Positions 8,011-17,266 of a stretch of DNA of 51,027 nt are shown piece by piece (within the stretch, counting starts at the first letter, position 1; every line of letters starts with the position of its first letter). The DNA comes from an uncultured Clostridia bacterium (lineage in GTDB: Bacteria > Bacillota > Clostridia > Christensenellales > CAG-917): contig CANQNQ010000008.1 in NCBI GenBank assembly GCA_947625225.1, positions 1-51,027 on the forward strand. The letters are read 5' to 3'. The notes under the pieces were generated by a model. The model made no database searches and had not been told where the DNA came from. It saw nothing but the letters and a program-made list of their open reading frames with translations. The position numbers and the translations under genes are program-made.

Positions 8011-9072
8011 TCAAATTATCCTGCGCATTTCGGGCAGGGCGTAGGCAAAAAATTCTTTGTAAGCGTTGCACTTTTCTATGTCTATGCGCTCGCGCTTGCA
8101 GCCGCCGCGGCACAGCGCGTAGAAGTTGCACTTTTTGCATTTGCCGTCCACGACTAGGCTTTCGCGTATAAACTTTTCCGCAATGGGGTGGTGGGAGAGC
8201 GCGTCGAAATCGCTGTCGGCGACGTTGCCCATGGCGTACTCGTCAAGGCAGTAGAAGTCGCAGGGGTACACGGTGCCGTCCGCCTCGATCACAAATTGGT
8301 GGGAGCAGTAGCCGTTCATGCCGCACTGCTCGGCGACCTCGCCGCGGCTGAGCCTCACGAAGTTGTCGAATTGTCTTATCGACGTGTACTTGCCCGCCTT
8401 GATGTCCGCCAGATAAAAGCTGAACAGCTTTTTGAGGAACACGGTGTATTCCTTTTCGGTGGGGTAGGAGTCCCTGTCGTAGGGCTGTCCGTCCAATGGT
8501 TTGAGGCATGGGATAAATTGCAGAAATTTGAAGCCGCACTCGCGGTAAAATTTGTATATCTCCGTGATGTTGTTGACAACGCTGCGACTAAGCACCGTCA
8601 GCACGTTGAAGGGGATGCGGCGGGCTTTTAGAAGCTCCACGCCCCTAATAATGTCGTCAAACGCGGGCGTGCCGTCCGCCCTCACACGGCAGACGTTGCC
8701 TTCTCGTGTGCCGTCAAGCGATATGCCCACAAGGTAGTTGTAGCGCTTGAAAATGTCGCACCACTCGTCGTCTATAAGCGTGCCGTTGGTCTGTATGACA
8801 AGGTGGGCGTTGTCCCTGCCTTTAAGCCTTTCGCCCACGTGGCGGAAGAAGTCCTTGCCTCGCACCAGCGGTTCGCCGCCCTGAAAGGACAAATAGAAAC
8901 GGTCCTTGCCTGTGAAGGCAAGGGCCTTTGCTATAATGTCGTCGACTTGCGCCTCGCTCATCATCCCCTTGAAATAGCTTTCGCGCATATTCGCAAGGGA
9001 ATGGTAAAAGCAGTAGGTGCACCTCAGATTGCAGCTGCCCGAGGCGGGCTTTACCATCACGGATAAGTTCAT
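8011..9072 (-). CDS. anaerobic sulfatase-maturating enzyme (radical SAM, SPASM)
   Basis: The protein has 353 residues. It would convert the active-site Cys of a type I sulfatase to formylglycine without oxygen. The radical-SAM motif CNLRCTYC lies at residues 13-20, SFQGGEP near residue 63 and an IRQFDN segment near residue 226, the region that carries the catalytic base in characterised anSMEs. A SPASM-type domain follows, with CGMNGYC, YPCDFYC and CKKCNFYALCRGGC for two extra Fe-S clusters. It starts 9 nt after the sulfatase stop codon, so the two are almost certainly co-transcribed, and the sulfatase carries the matching CSPSR motif. Confidence 0.93.
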   Translation of the reverse strand: MNLSVMVKPASGSCNLRCTYCFYHSLANMRESYFKGMMSEAQVDDIIAKALAFTGKDRFYLSFQGGEPLVRGKDFFRHVGERLKGRDNAHLVIQTNGTLIDDEWCDIFKRYNYLVGISLDGTREGNVCRVRADGTPAFDDIIRGVELLKARRIPFNVLTVLSRSVVNNITEIYKFYRECGFKFLQFIPCLKPLDGQPYDRDSYPTEKEYTVFLKKLFSFYLADIKAGKYTSIRQFDNFVRLSRGEVAEQCGMNGYCSHQFVIEADGTVYPCDFYCLDEYAMGNVADSDFDALSHHPIAEKFIRESLVVDGKCKKCNFYALCRGGCKRERIDIEKCNAYKEFFAYALPEMRRII

Positions 9073-9081
9073 TTTGCCTTT

Positions 9082-11226
9082 TTACAGGATGCCGCGGCGG
9101 TTGTTCTTCAAGGACTTGCGGAAGTTGAGCAGGGTGTTCTTGCAGGTCTTTGCCGCGTCGACGTAGGTCATGGACACGTTGTAGCCCTCAATGGGATCTA
9201 CGTCGAGGTTGAACATATAGTTTTTGTAGTATTGATCTATAAATGCGCTGTTTTCGTTGAGCACGTTGAGGTAGTACTTGAAGTCGTACGTCACCTTGTT
9301 GCCCGTGGGCTTGCCGTCCTTGCCGAGTTCGTCGACTTCTATCGCCATCTGCAAGCTCTGCACGGTGCCCTTCTTGATGTAGTACAGCACGCGGTTGTTG
9401 CCATCCGCGTCTTTGACGGTGGCGTCCTGCGCGACGCTGCCTTCAAGCACGCCCTTCATGCTGACGCCGTCTATTATGCGGTCGGTGGGCATATCCACGC
9501 CCATATAGTCCAGCAGGGTGGGGAATATGTCTATGTTCATATAGCTTGCCGTCACGCAGTAGGATTGACTGGGGTTGCCCTCGGCGTCGGTCAGCGTAAC
9601 GGGCATATCCGTCCTGAGGTTTTTGCCGTAGTGCACAAGCATGGGCACCTTGTGGCCGCCCTCGAAGGTAGTGTTCTTCCTGCCCTTCAGCGCGCCCGTA
9701 GCGCCCTCTCTGCCGGGGCCGTTGTCGGAGGTGAAGATGATTATGGTGTTGTCATACACGTCCGGATGCGCTCTCAAGATGTCCAGCGTCTGCCCGAGGT
9801 AGTGGTCGAACTCCTCTATATTGTCCACATAGCTGTCGTCGGTGGTGTCGCCCTTGACCGCGTTGTCAAGGTCCTCCGACGTCGTGTTGTTGGAGGAGTA
9901 CAGAGGCGCGTGCGGCCACGGCGTGCAGTAGTAGGTGAAGAAGGGTTTGCCGTTTTGCTCGTAATCCTCTATCTGCTTTTCAAGATAGGGGTTCATCTTT
10001 GCGCTTATGCGCGAGGTGGTGACGGACTGATCCTTCATCTCGGCGTGGCTGAACACTTCCTTGAACTGTCCGCCGCTTTCCTCCACAAAGTTGTAGGGGG
10101 TCATGTCGTTGACGTAGTGGCTGCCGTAGAAGTAGTCAAAGCCCTGGTTGGTGGGCAGGTACTCGCCGTAGTCGCCAAGGTTCCACTTGCCGAACAGGGC
10201 GGTGGAGTAGCCAACGCGCTGCATGACCTCGGCAAAGGTTATCTCGTCGCCGAGGATGCCGTCCACGTTGTTGAGGAATTGGAAGGGGTTGAAGTAACGC
10301 GTGTTGCCAAAGGGCGCAAGGGACACCTTGGAGGGGAACACCACGTTGTCAAGATATCCGCGCGAGCAATATCTGCCGGTCAGTATGCCAAAACGCGAGG
10401 GAGAGCACACGGGGGAGGAGGCGTAGAAGTTTTCAAAATAAATGCCGCCGTCCTGCGCGATGCTGTCGATGTTGGGGGTGTGGATGGTAGGCTCCTTGCC
10501 CGCCGCGTTGAGATAGCTGTACATGGATATGTCTGCATACCCCATGTCGTCCATCAGCACAAACAGCACGTTGGGGCGCTGTTTTGCGGAGGAGGAGTCA
10601 AGCGAATTGAGGTAGTCGTCGTGCCCTTCCTGCATGGACTTGACCGTCGGCTTGGCGCGGAAACTTGCCGCAAGGAAGTAGAACACGCTTACGCCCACCA
10701 TAAATACCGCCAGGCAGGAGGCGACCAGCCTCTTTTTGCCGAGCTTCTTCATAGCGGGGACAAACAGCGTCACCGCCGCTACCGCAATGGGCAACAGCGT
10801 AAACACAAGGTTTATGCCAAAGCGCGACGCAAGCTCGCCCTCGGCGCCCCATATGAAGAAATAGAGCATAAGGGACACGTCGGACACTATAAGTCCGCCC
10901 GCCGTCCATATGTTGACGTAACCTCTCAAGACCACTTGCAGGCATATCCACAGCGCAAAGCCCATGGAAAACGCTATCGCGCACACCGCAAGGAAGTTGT
11001 AGCCCAGCGCCAACAGCACTATAGCGTAAACCGACTCTATGCAGAACAGCGCGAAGTTCAGCGATTTCAGAGGCGCGCATTCAAGTCCCGTCTCCACGGT
11101 AAACTCGTCGTACTTGTGCCATCTGCGTCTCTTCTTTTCCGCTTTTTCGTCGCTTTCTTTTTCAACGACGGGCGCGGTTTCGGTCTTGGGGGTAGTTTGA
11201 TCGATGTTTTCGTTTTGCGTTGCCAT
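9082..11226 (-). CDS. membrane-anchored type I sulfatase
   Basis: The protein has 714 residues. The N-terminal 40 are charged and cytoplasmic-looking. About five hydrophobic segments follow between residues 55 and 215, then an extracytoplasmic sulfatase domain. Visible motifs are the metal site NVLFVLMDDMGYAD near residue 243, the formylglycine site CSPSRFGILTG near residue 299, FTSDNGP and KNTTFEGGHKVPM. The normally near-invariant GKWHLG reads GKWNLG, an Asn for the active-site-lining His. The Cys form matches the anSME encoded next. The start is the ATG at 11226, preceded by AGGAGA; in-frame sequence further upstream lacks a ribosome site and is not coding-like. The substrate is unknown; a sulfated glycan or mucin is a guess. 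Confidence 0.9.
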   Translation of the reverse strand: MATQNENIDQTTPKTETAPVVEKESDEKAEKKRRRWHKYDEFTVETGLECAPLKSLNFALFCIESVYAIVLLALGYNFLAVCAIAFSMGFALWICLQVVLRGYVNIWTAGGLIVSDVSLMLYFFIWGAEGELASRFGINLVFTLLPIAVAAVTLFVPAMKKLGKKRLVASCLAVFMVGVSVFYFLAASFRAKPTVKSMQEGHDDYLNSLDSSSAKQRPNVLFVLMDDMGYADISMYSYLNAAGKEPTIHTPNIDSIAQDGGIYFENFYASSPVCSPSRFGILTGRYCSRGYLDNVVFPSKVSLAPFGNTRYFNPFQFLNNVDGILGDEITFAEVMQRVGYSTALFGKWNLGDYGEYLPTNQGFDYFYGSHYVNDMTPYNFVEESGGQFKEVFSHAEMKDQSVTTSRISAKMNPYLEKQIEDYEQNGKPFFTYYCTPWPHAPLYSSNNTTSEDLDNAVKGDTTDDSYVDNIEEFDHYLGQTLDILRAHPDVYDNTIIIFTSDNGPGREGATGALKGRKNTTFEGGHKVPMLVHYGKNLRTDMPVTLTDAEGNPSQSYCVTASYMNIDIFPTLLDYMGVDMPTDRIIDGVSMKGVLEGSVAQDATVKDADGNNRVLYYIKKGTVQSLQMAIEVDELGKDGKPTGNKVTYDFKYYLNVLNENSAFIDQYYKNYMFNLDVDPIEGYNVSMTYVDAAKTCKNTLLNFRKSLKNNRRGIL

Positions 11227-11271
11227 AATCTCTCCTCTTATTAAACTATACATATAAATGCATACACATTT

Positions 11272-11299
11272 ATTATACATCAAATTCGGCTTATTGCAA
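11272..11299 (-). promoter_or_regulatory. sigma-A promoter of the sulfatase-maturase operon
   Basis: On the minus strand TTGCAA, 16 bp, TATAAT, about 45 bp upstream of the sulfatase ATG. Confidence 0.55.
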
Positions 11300-11341
11300 G
11301 CCCAAAAATGTCGGATGCGGCTTTTTAAGCGCAGGGGAGTA

Positions 11342-11370
11342 TTGACGTGGACGGCAAAGGATAGTAAAAT
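11342..11370 (+). promoter_or_regulatory. sigma-A promoter of the FAD oxidoreductase
   Basis: TTGACG, 17 bp, TAAAAT. It diverges from the sulfatase promoter 43 bp away. Confidence 0.65.
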
Positions 11371-11418
11371 ATGCTTGTCCAAGGTAATTTGGGCAAAAAA
11401 TGCAAGAGGGTGAAAATT

Positions 11419-12711
11419 ATGAAGATCGCGTTTATAGGCGCGGGTATGGCGGCGCTTGTCGCGGGCGAAAAACTGGCGCGCGCGGGCTATGAGGTAAGCA
11501 TATACGAAAAGGAGGGCTACGACAGCCTCAGCTACGATTGGCATGACGACGTAAACCGTTCCGCATTCGAGGACTTCGGTTTGCCGCTGCCGGACAAGTA
11601 TTTTGTAAAGCGCAACTGGACGTTTATCCCGCCCTCCGAAAGAGTGGAGAGCACGCTGTCCCTGCCCGAGGAGGAGCTGGACCTGTCCTGCGAGCGCAGG
11701 CTTATGGCGCAGCAATACGTAGACCGCGCCGCGGACGTAGTGGACTTCCACTTCGGCAAGCGAGTGGACAGCCTTGTAATAGAGGACGGCGCCGTAAAGG
11801 GCATTGTCGTGGACGGCGAGCGCGTGGAGGCGGATCTTGTGGTGGACAATTCCGGCGCGCTGTCCCCCTTCCGCGCGTCGCTTGAGGGCACGGGCATAAC
11901 TCCCATGCCGCGCGAGGACGAGATATTTGTCGCATATCGCGGATTTCACCTTAAAACGGCGGCGGCGGACCCCACTGCCACCAATCGCGCGTATCTAAAA
12001 CACATCGGGCAGAAGGGCATAAGCTGGAGCATTCTGGACCCCGCGGGCACCGTGAACGTGCTGATAGGAAGAGTGGGTAAATTGCAGGATGAGGAGTTTA
12101 AGTGCGCATATGAGGCGCTTAAAGCGTCAAATCCGAACATTTCCGACGATGTCGTGCGCGGCGGTATAAAGTGTGTGATCCCCATCAGATATCCGCTTAC
12201 GCAGATGGTGTGGGACGGCTACGTCGCAATCGGCGACAGCGCGTTTATGACCATACCAATGATAGGCAGCGGCATAGAAAATTGTATCCGCGCCGCCGAG
12301 ATATTGGCGGACGTGATAATAGAGGGCGGCAGCGTGGACAAAAAGGCGCTGTGGCAGTATCAGGTGAAGTACTTCCTCAGCCGAGGGGCGGAGCATATGG
12401 GCGTGGACGTCCTCAAACGTTGGCTGTTGGACTGCGCTCCCGACGACCTGGATTGGCTGTTTGAGCACGGCGTGGTGGGTCCAAAGGAGATGGCGGCGGG
12501 CGCCACGGGCAAACTTATAACGCTGTCCTTTGGAGATCTGTTGGACAAGGTGCGCCGCGGCTATAAAAAATTGCCGCTGCTGCTCAAACTCAACAGCGTG
12601 CTGCAAAAGACAAAGCGTGCCGCAAGGTTGGGCAGGGCAATCCCCAAGGAGTACGACAGCCGCCGCGTCGCCGCCTGGCAAACCAAGGTGGAAAAGCTGT
12701 TTGAGGATTAA
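11419..12711 (+). CDS. FAD-dependent oxidoreductase, geranylgeranyl-reductase-like
   Basis: The protein has 430 residues. It begins with a Rossmann dinucleotide-binding motif, IGAGMAALVAG (residues 5-15), ending in an acidic residue in SIYEKEG. A second FAD motif, GYVAIGDSAFMTIPMIGSGI, near residue 268 is typical of the group containing geranylgeranyl reductases and PHBH-like hydroxylases. The C-terminal 120 residues are family-specific. The substrate is not predictable. The start is the ATG at 11419 with GAGGGTG upstream; an in-frame start at 11371 overlaps the promoter region. It is transcribed alone and divergently from the sulfatase operon; a functional link is not evident. Confidence 0.8.
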   Translation: MKIAFIGAGMAALVAGEKLARAGYEVSIYEKEGYDSLSYDWHDDVNRSAFEDFGLPLPDKYFVKRNWTFIPPSERVESTLSLPEEELDLSCERRLMAQQYVDRAADVVDFHFGKRVDSLVIEDGAVKGIVVDGERVEADLVVDNSGALSPFRASLEGTGITPMPREDEIFVAYRGFHLKTAAADPTATNRAYLKHIGQKGISWSILDPAGTVNVLIGRVGKLQDEEFKCAYEALKASNPNISDDVVRGGIKCVIPIRYPLTQMVWDGYVAIGDSAFMTIPMIGSGIENCIRAAEILADVIIEGGSVDKKALWQYQVKYFLSRGAEHMGVDVLKRWLLDCAPDDLDWLFEHGVVGPKEMAAGATGKLITLSFGDLLDKVRRGYKKLPLLLKLNSVLQKTKRAARLGRAIPKEYDSRRVAAWQTKVEKLFED

Positions 12712-12773
12712 AATCGCTCAAACGGCGGTTTATATATCGCCAAATTTGTACGTTTACAAGGCAACTATATTTA

Positions 12774-12803
12774 TTGACGTATATATATTTGTTATGTTAC
12801 AAT
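12774..12803 (+). promoter_or_regulatory. promoter of the hybrid kinase, probably giving a leaderless mRNA
   Basis: TTGACG, 18 bp, TACAAT ends at 12803. Transcription would start at about 12810-12811, on the ATG at 12811. No Shine-Dalgarno sequence precedes that ATG. Confidence 0.55.
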
Positions 12804-12810
12804 AACAATT

Positions 12811-15800
12811 ATGAAACTTTCGAAACTTACAAAATTTTTGTCTTTTACGCTGCTTGTCGCAATGCTGTTGTGCTGCATGGCGATGGTCGCGATCTCCTCG
12901 CCCCTCACCGCCAATGCGGAAACCAAGGCGAACGTTAAAAAGGTGAAAGTGGGATTCTTTGCATTTTCCGGCTACCACATTCAGGAGACGCAACAGCCCG
13001 ATCCCAACAAGCCTGCCACGGTGACCAAGCGCAGCGGCTACGGCTACGAGGCGATGCAACTGCTCGCAAGATATTTGGATTGGGAATTTGAGTACGTGGG
13101 GTACGATATGTCCTATGCGGACAGCCGTGCGGCATTGGAAAGAGGCGACGCCGATTTTGAAATTCTTACTTCCGTATCCAAGAATGAAGAGCGCGAAAAG
13201 TCATTATACTTCTCCAACAAGGACATAGGCACCAATTCCACCATCTTCACCGTAAAGGCGGGCTATGATAAAGTGAAGAAAGGCGTCTATTCCACATACC
13301 AAGGATTGAGGATAGGTATGCTTAAGGGCAATTCCAAAAACGCCAAGTTCGACGAGTTTGCCAATGAAAAAGGGTTTACTTACGAACGCATAGATACATA
13401 CGCAACAGAGCCGGAACTTTCCGCCGCGCTGGAAAAAGGCGAAGTGGCCGGCATTGTTTCGGGCAGCCTCAGGTCTATGGGTAACGAGTGGTTGATCGAA
13501 ACTCTTGATTCACAACCTTTCTATATTTGTACGTCAAAGAACAAGGAAGGCGGGCAGGAGCTGATGGACGCCATCAACGACGCCATTGACGAGCTGGACC
13601 TGCAGGAGCCGGATTGGCGCAACGTGTTGCACGACAAATACTATTCCACAGCCAAAAACGGCGAGATAATAGTCACAAACGAGGAGCGCGATTGGATAGA
13701 CGCCCACAAGGATGAAAAACTTAAAGTGCTGTTCAATCCCGACAGAAAACCTTATTCCTACTTTGAAAATGGCGAGGCAAAGGGCATTTTCCCCGCGCTG
13801 TTCGCCAAGATGACGGAAAAGCTGGATATCGAGTACGAGTACGTTGAAGCAAAAGATAGAAAAAATTATTACGATCTGCGCAAATCGGACGATATAGACA
13901 TCGTCATAGACTTCACGGACGACATGTTTATTGCAGCGGAAGAGGGGTATAAGATAACCGACGTCTACTATACGACCACGCATACCATGGTCAAGAGGAA
14001 GGATACCAAGGGCACGCCCACCCGCTTTGCCACCGTCACCTATGCTGACAACTACTATTCAGGCTATCTTGACCACTATGTGGGGGACGGCACGCGATAC
14101 GACGGCTACAATTCGCTTGCGGAGAGCATAAACGCGGTCAAGAAAGGCGACTGCGACGCGACCATCGCGCTGTCCTATGTGGCGGAACTGTTTATATGGC
14201 AGGACACCGAGGACGTGCTGGCTTCCGAGCTTATAGGCGAGGCGTCCACCAGCTACACGTTGGGCGTAAACAACAAGGAGGGCGCGCACATCCTGCTGTC
14301 CATCCTCAACAAGTGCGTCGCCGCGCTGGACAGGGGCACGACTTCCTCCATAGTCAACGCGGAGGTCACCCGCTTCCGTCCCGACGTGAAGGACGGCGTC
14401 ATCAACTTCCTCAAGAGAAACCCCATCTATATTGGCGTCATTGTGGCGGGAGTGTTGCTGCTGTTGTTTGCGATCGCAATGCTGGTGGTCAGAAGCGTAA
14501 ACCAGCGCAAGCTGAAGCAGAAGATAGCCGAGGCGACCGCGCAGCTGGAAGCGCAAAAAGAGGAACTTTCCGAAGCTCTGCACGCCGCGGACGCCGCCAG
14601 TCGCTCGAAGACGACCTTCCTCAACAACATGTCCCACGACATCCGCACGCCCATGAACGCCATCATAGGCTTCACTGCGCTTGCCACCACGCACATAGAC
14701 AACAAGGAGAGGGCGCTGGACTACCTCGCCAAGATATCGCAGGCAAGCAACCACTTGCTGTCGCTCATCAACGACGTGCTGGATATGAGCAGGATAGAGG
14801 CGGGCAAGGTGCATATCGACAACCGCCCCGAAAATCTCGCGGACATTTTGCAAGGGCTGAGGAACATAATACAATCGGACATCCATTCCAAACATATGGA
14901 GCTGTTTATAGATATCGTCGACGTGACGGACGAGGAGATATATTGCGACAAGCTGAGGCTCAATCAGATATTGCTCAACCTCACCTCCAACGCCATCAAG
15001 TTCACCAAGACCGGCGGCACGGTCGCCATCAAGGTCACGCAATTGCCGTCCGAAAAGGAGGGCTACGGCATATACGAGTTCAGCGTCAAGGACAACGGCA
15101 TAGGCATGAGCGCCGAGTTCGCAAAGACCGTGTTCGACCCCTTCACGCGCGAGCGCAACTCCACCGTCAGCGGCATACAGGGCACCGGCTTGGGCATGGC
15201 GATAACAAAAAATATAATCGACATGATGGGCGGCACCATCAACGTGCAGAGCGAGCAGGGCAAGGGCACCGAGTTTACCGTCAGGCTGGAGTTTAAGTTT
15301 GCGGACAGCGAGGAGGAATTGGCGTCGCTGAGCGAGCTGCACGGGCTGTATTCGCTCGTAGTGGACGACGACCTCGTGTCCTGTCAGAGCGTATCAAAGA
15401 TGCTAAGACAAATCGGCATGCACGCCGAGTGGACGGTCACAGGCAAGGAAGCGGTGGTGCGCACCGCCGAAGCCATAGAGCTTGGGCATCCTTTCGAGGT
15501 GTACATCATAGATTGGTCCATGCCCGATATGGACGGCATAGCCACAGTCAAGGCGATACGCGCGATCATCGGGGACGAATCGCCCATCATATTGATGTCC
15601 GCTTACGATTGGGCGGATATAGAGCAGGAGGCGCGCCAAGCGGGCGTGACGGGATTTGTCAGTAAGCCGCTGTTTGCATCCGACTTGCACCGCGCGCTTG
15701 AAAAGAGTCTGGGCAAGGCGCCCGAAACCGCTCCCGCGCCCGAACCCGAACACTCCTTTGCGGGCAAGAGGATATTGCTTGCAGAGGACAACGAGCTCAA

Positions 15801-16164
15801 CAGGGACATCGCGGAGGAGATACTCTCGGAGGCGGGCTTCGCCGTCGAGAGCGCCGAAAACGGCAAGATCGCCTGCGAAAAAGTGGAAAGCTCGCAGCCC
15901 GGCTACTACGACCTGGTGCTTATGGACGTGCAAATGCCCATCATGAACGGCTACGAAGCCACCAGATATATCCGCGCGCTTTCGGACGAAACGCTGGCGA
16001 ATATACCCATCATAGCGATGACAGCAAACGCCTTCGAGGAGGACAAGGCAAACGCCTTTGCCGCGGGCATGAACGGGCACCTCGCAAAGCCCATAGATAT
16101 CGACAAGATGTTCGCAGCGCTTGAGGAGATATTGAAGGCGGATACCAAACAGTCAAAGGACTGA
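12811..16164 (+). CDS. hybrid histidine kinase with two periplasmic-type solute-binding domains
   Basis: The protein has 1,117 residues and a BvgS/EvgS-like layout. A signal peptide (1-36) is followed by two SBP_bac_3-type domains (about 45-265 and 300-525), one membrane span (about 543-567) and a coiled coil. HisKA follows with phospho-acceptor His609 in NMSHDIRTP, then HATPase_c (NAIKF, DNGIGMS, GTGLGMAI). Two receiver domains come last, with phospho-acceptor aspartates at residue 901 (IIDWSMPDMDG) and residue 1039 (LMDVQMP). No HPt domain and no output domain are visible, so a separate HPt protein and regulator outside the window are expected. SBP_3 domains bind amino acids or small polar ligands in relatives. 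It is transcribed alone and closed by a strong terminator. Confidence 0.92.
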   Translation: MKLSKLTKFLSFTLLVAMLLCCMAMVAISSPLTANAETKANVKKVKVGFFAFSGYHIQETQQPDPNKPATVTKRSGYGYEAMQLLARYLDWEFEYVGYDMSYADSRAALERGDADFEILTSVSKNEEREKSLYFSNKDIGTNSTIFTVKAGYDKVKKGVYSTYQGLRIGMLKGNSKNAKFDEFANEKGFTYERIDTYATEPELSAALEKGEVAGIVSGSLRSMGNEWLIETLDSQPFYICTSKNKEGGQELMDAINDAIDELDLQEPDWRNVLHDKYYSTAKNGEIIVTNEERDWIDAHKDEKLKVLFNPDRKPYSYFENGEAKGIFPALFAKMTEKLDIEYEYVEAKDRKNYYDLRKSDDIDIVIDFTDDMFIAAEEGYKITDVYYTTTHTMVKRKDTKGTPTRFATVTYADNYYSGYLDHYVGDGTRYDGYNSLAESINAVKKGDCDATIALSYVAELFIWQDTEDVLASELIGEASTSYTLGVNNKEGAHILLSILNKCVAALDRGTTSSIVNAEVTRFRPDVKDGVINFLKRNPIYIGVIVAGVLLLLFAIAMLVVRSVNQRKLKQKIAEATAQLEAQKEELSEALHAADAASRSKTTFLNNMSHDIRTPMNAIIGFTALATTHIDNKERALDYLAKISQASNHLLSLINDVLDMSRIEAGKVHIDNRPENLADILQGLRNIIQSDIHSKHMELFIDIVDVTDEEIYCDKLRLNQILLNLTSNAIKFTKTGGTVAIKVTQLPSEKEGYGIYEFSVKDNGIGMSAEFAKTVFDPFTRERNSTVSGIQGTGLGMAITKNIIDMMGGTINVQSEQGKGTEFTVRLEFKFADSEEELASLSELHGLYSLVVDDDLVSCQSVSKMLRQIGMHAEWTVTGKEAVVRTAEAIELGHPFEVYIIDWSMPDMDGIATVKAIRAIIGDESPIILMSAYDWADIEQEARQAGVTGFVSKPLFASDLHRALEKSLGKAPETAPAPEPEHSFAGKRILLAEDNELNRDIAEEILSEAGFAVESAENGKIACEKVESSQPGYYDLVLMDVQMPIMNGYEATRYIRALSDETLANIPIIAMTANAFEEDKANAFAAGMNGHLAKPIDIDKMFAALEEILKADTKQSKD

Positions 16165-16182
16165 ATTTTGCAAAAAAAACAT

Positions 16183-16213
16183 AAAAGCGGTTTGAGATCT
16201 CAAACCGCTTTTT
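16183..16213. terminator. perfectly palindromic bidirectional terminator
   Basis: AAAAGCGGTTTGAG and CTCAAACCGCTTTT pair almost without a loop, with T runs on both strands. It separates the kinase from the minus-strand island genes. Confidence 0.9.
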
Positions 16214-16298
16214 GTATAGCTTGCTATTTTGCAAATCGCACTTTATATTTTGCCGTTTTGCATACCTGTATGCGAAAATTACAACATTTTTTGCCACC

Positions 16299-16757
16299 TC
16301 ATCTACAAATCATATAGTCTGCATTTGTCACATCGGCCCAAATGTCCTTGAGCAATTTACCGCCGATATGCGCTTTTTGTTTGAACTCCTCAAAGTCGTC
16401 AAAGTATTGCCATTTTGTTGAGTCGTATTCAAAGTATTCACCAAATTGAATGCATTCTGTCCATATTACGCCATAAAGGACACCTAAATATTCAAACTCC
16501 ATTTCCGTATAATATTGCAAGCCCGCAATGAAGTCATCCAAAGACGGTTTGAGAGGCAAGCCTTGCTTATACAAAGTTTTAGCCTTGTTAAATGACACCA
16601 TATTCGGATATTCGACTTGATCGGGATATTCAAGGCTCATCTCATCTTGGTGCCATCCGCAATTCTTACATTTTCCTTGCCCGAAGTTGTCCACATCTAC
16701 AAGCTGCCCACACACGGCGCAGGGAATTACAGTAAATTTAGCTTGATATTCAACCAT
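16299..16757 (-). CDS. zinc-ribbon protein, CPCC-type immunity-like
   Basis: The protein has 152 residues. An N-terminal four-Cys ribbon (PCAVCG at 13-18, CKNCGW at 30-35) is followed by QDE, PNMVSFNKAKTLY and an acidic aromatic C-terminal half. The ribbon plus 'N..S...A...Y' resembles CPCC-type cysteine-rich proteins that often sit beside polymorphic-toxin tips. Calling it an immunity protein is inference from that context. It starts 8 nt after the neighbouring tandem-domain gene (stop at 16766) and is probably co-transcribed with it. Confidence 0.6.
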   Translation of the reverse strand: MVEYQAKFTVIPCAVCGQLVDVDNFGQGKCKNCGWHQDEMSLEYPDQVEYPNMVSFNKAKTLYKQGLPLKPSLDDFIAGLQYYTEMEFEYLGVLYGVIWTECIQFGEYFEYDSTKWQYFDDFEEFKQKAHIGGKLLKDIWADVTNADYMICR

Positions 16758-16765
16758 ATTTTACC

Positions 16766-17263
16766 TCATTGTATATTCGCGCGCTCCGTTATCACAAAAT
16801 CCTCTCGCGCAACGCATAGATCCGCAAGCACTTCGCCGGAGCCGTCCTCTTTGCTGAATTCCACATACCATTCGTTGTCATAACTATCCGGCATCAGCAC
16901 GCAACCTTCCATGCCTTTGTGTACGCCATATTTTGCGTATTTTTCTTTTTCAACGATAAGTTTTACCCAATCGTACTCGTACACGTCCGCTTCGATAAGA
17001 GATGTATGCTTTGATTCGTCAAATTTATGGACATTTGCTTTTGTTATTTCAAGAAATTCGTCGTCTTGCCTGTACGAAAAGGCGATGTCATCTTCATTTA
17101 CCCAAACGATAGCGTAGTCGCCATGAATGCGAGGATTCCAAAACACGATTTTAAGCCTCGTACCTTCTATATCCAATATTTTGCCTCTGCAGCCTTTATG
17201 TATGCCTCTCTCGGCGAGGTAGGGGACTTCTTTTATCGATTTGATACAGTCATATATTTGCAT
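16766..17263 (-). CDS. tandem SH3-like immunity-type protein, paralogue of the 19065 gene
   Basis: The protein has 165 residues in two repeats of one module. Repeat 1 carries Y...RGIHKGCRGKILD and FWNP near its end; repeat 2 carries YDWVKLIVEKEKYAKYGV followed by HKGMEG. The same pattern (Y..x.GI..G.RG...D, then F.NP, then YD.V.L....KY..YG) occurs in the plus-strand gene at 19065, so the two are paralogues. It begins 3 nt after the stop codon of a broken toxin tip (17267-17482), the same order as in the intact plus-strand pair. Its role as an immunity protein is inferred from that repeated pairing. Confidence 0.65.
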   Translation of the reverse strand: MQIYDCIKSIKEVPYLAERGIHKGCRGKILDIEGTRLKIVFWNPRIHGDYAIVWVNEDDIAFSYRQDDEFLEITKANVHKFDESKHTSLIEADVYEYDWVKLIVEKEKYAKYGVHKGMEGCVLMPDSYDNEWYVEFSKEDGSGEVLADLCVAREDFVITERANIQ

Positions 17264-17266
17264 ATC

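Noticed and set aside
9232..11244. Long plus-strand open frame (670 codons) opposite the sulfatase gene
   Set aside because: It is antisense to a gene with clear catalytic motifs, is rich in Val/His/Arg as expected of a GC-rich shadow frame, and has no domain features.
14059..15342. Minus-strand open frame (427 codons) within the hybrid kinase
   Set aside because: Lies wholly inside a gene with intact HisKA, ATPase and receiver motifs; no independent coding signal.
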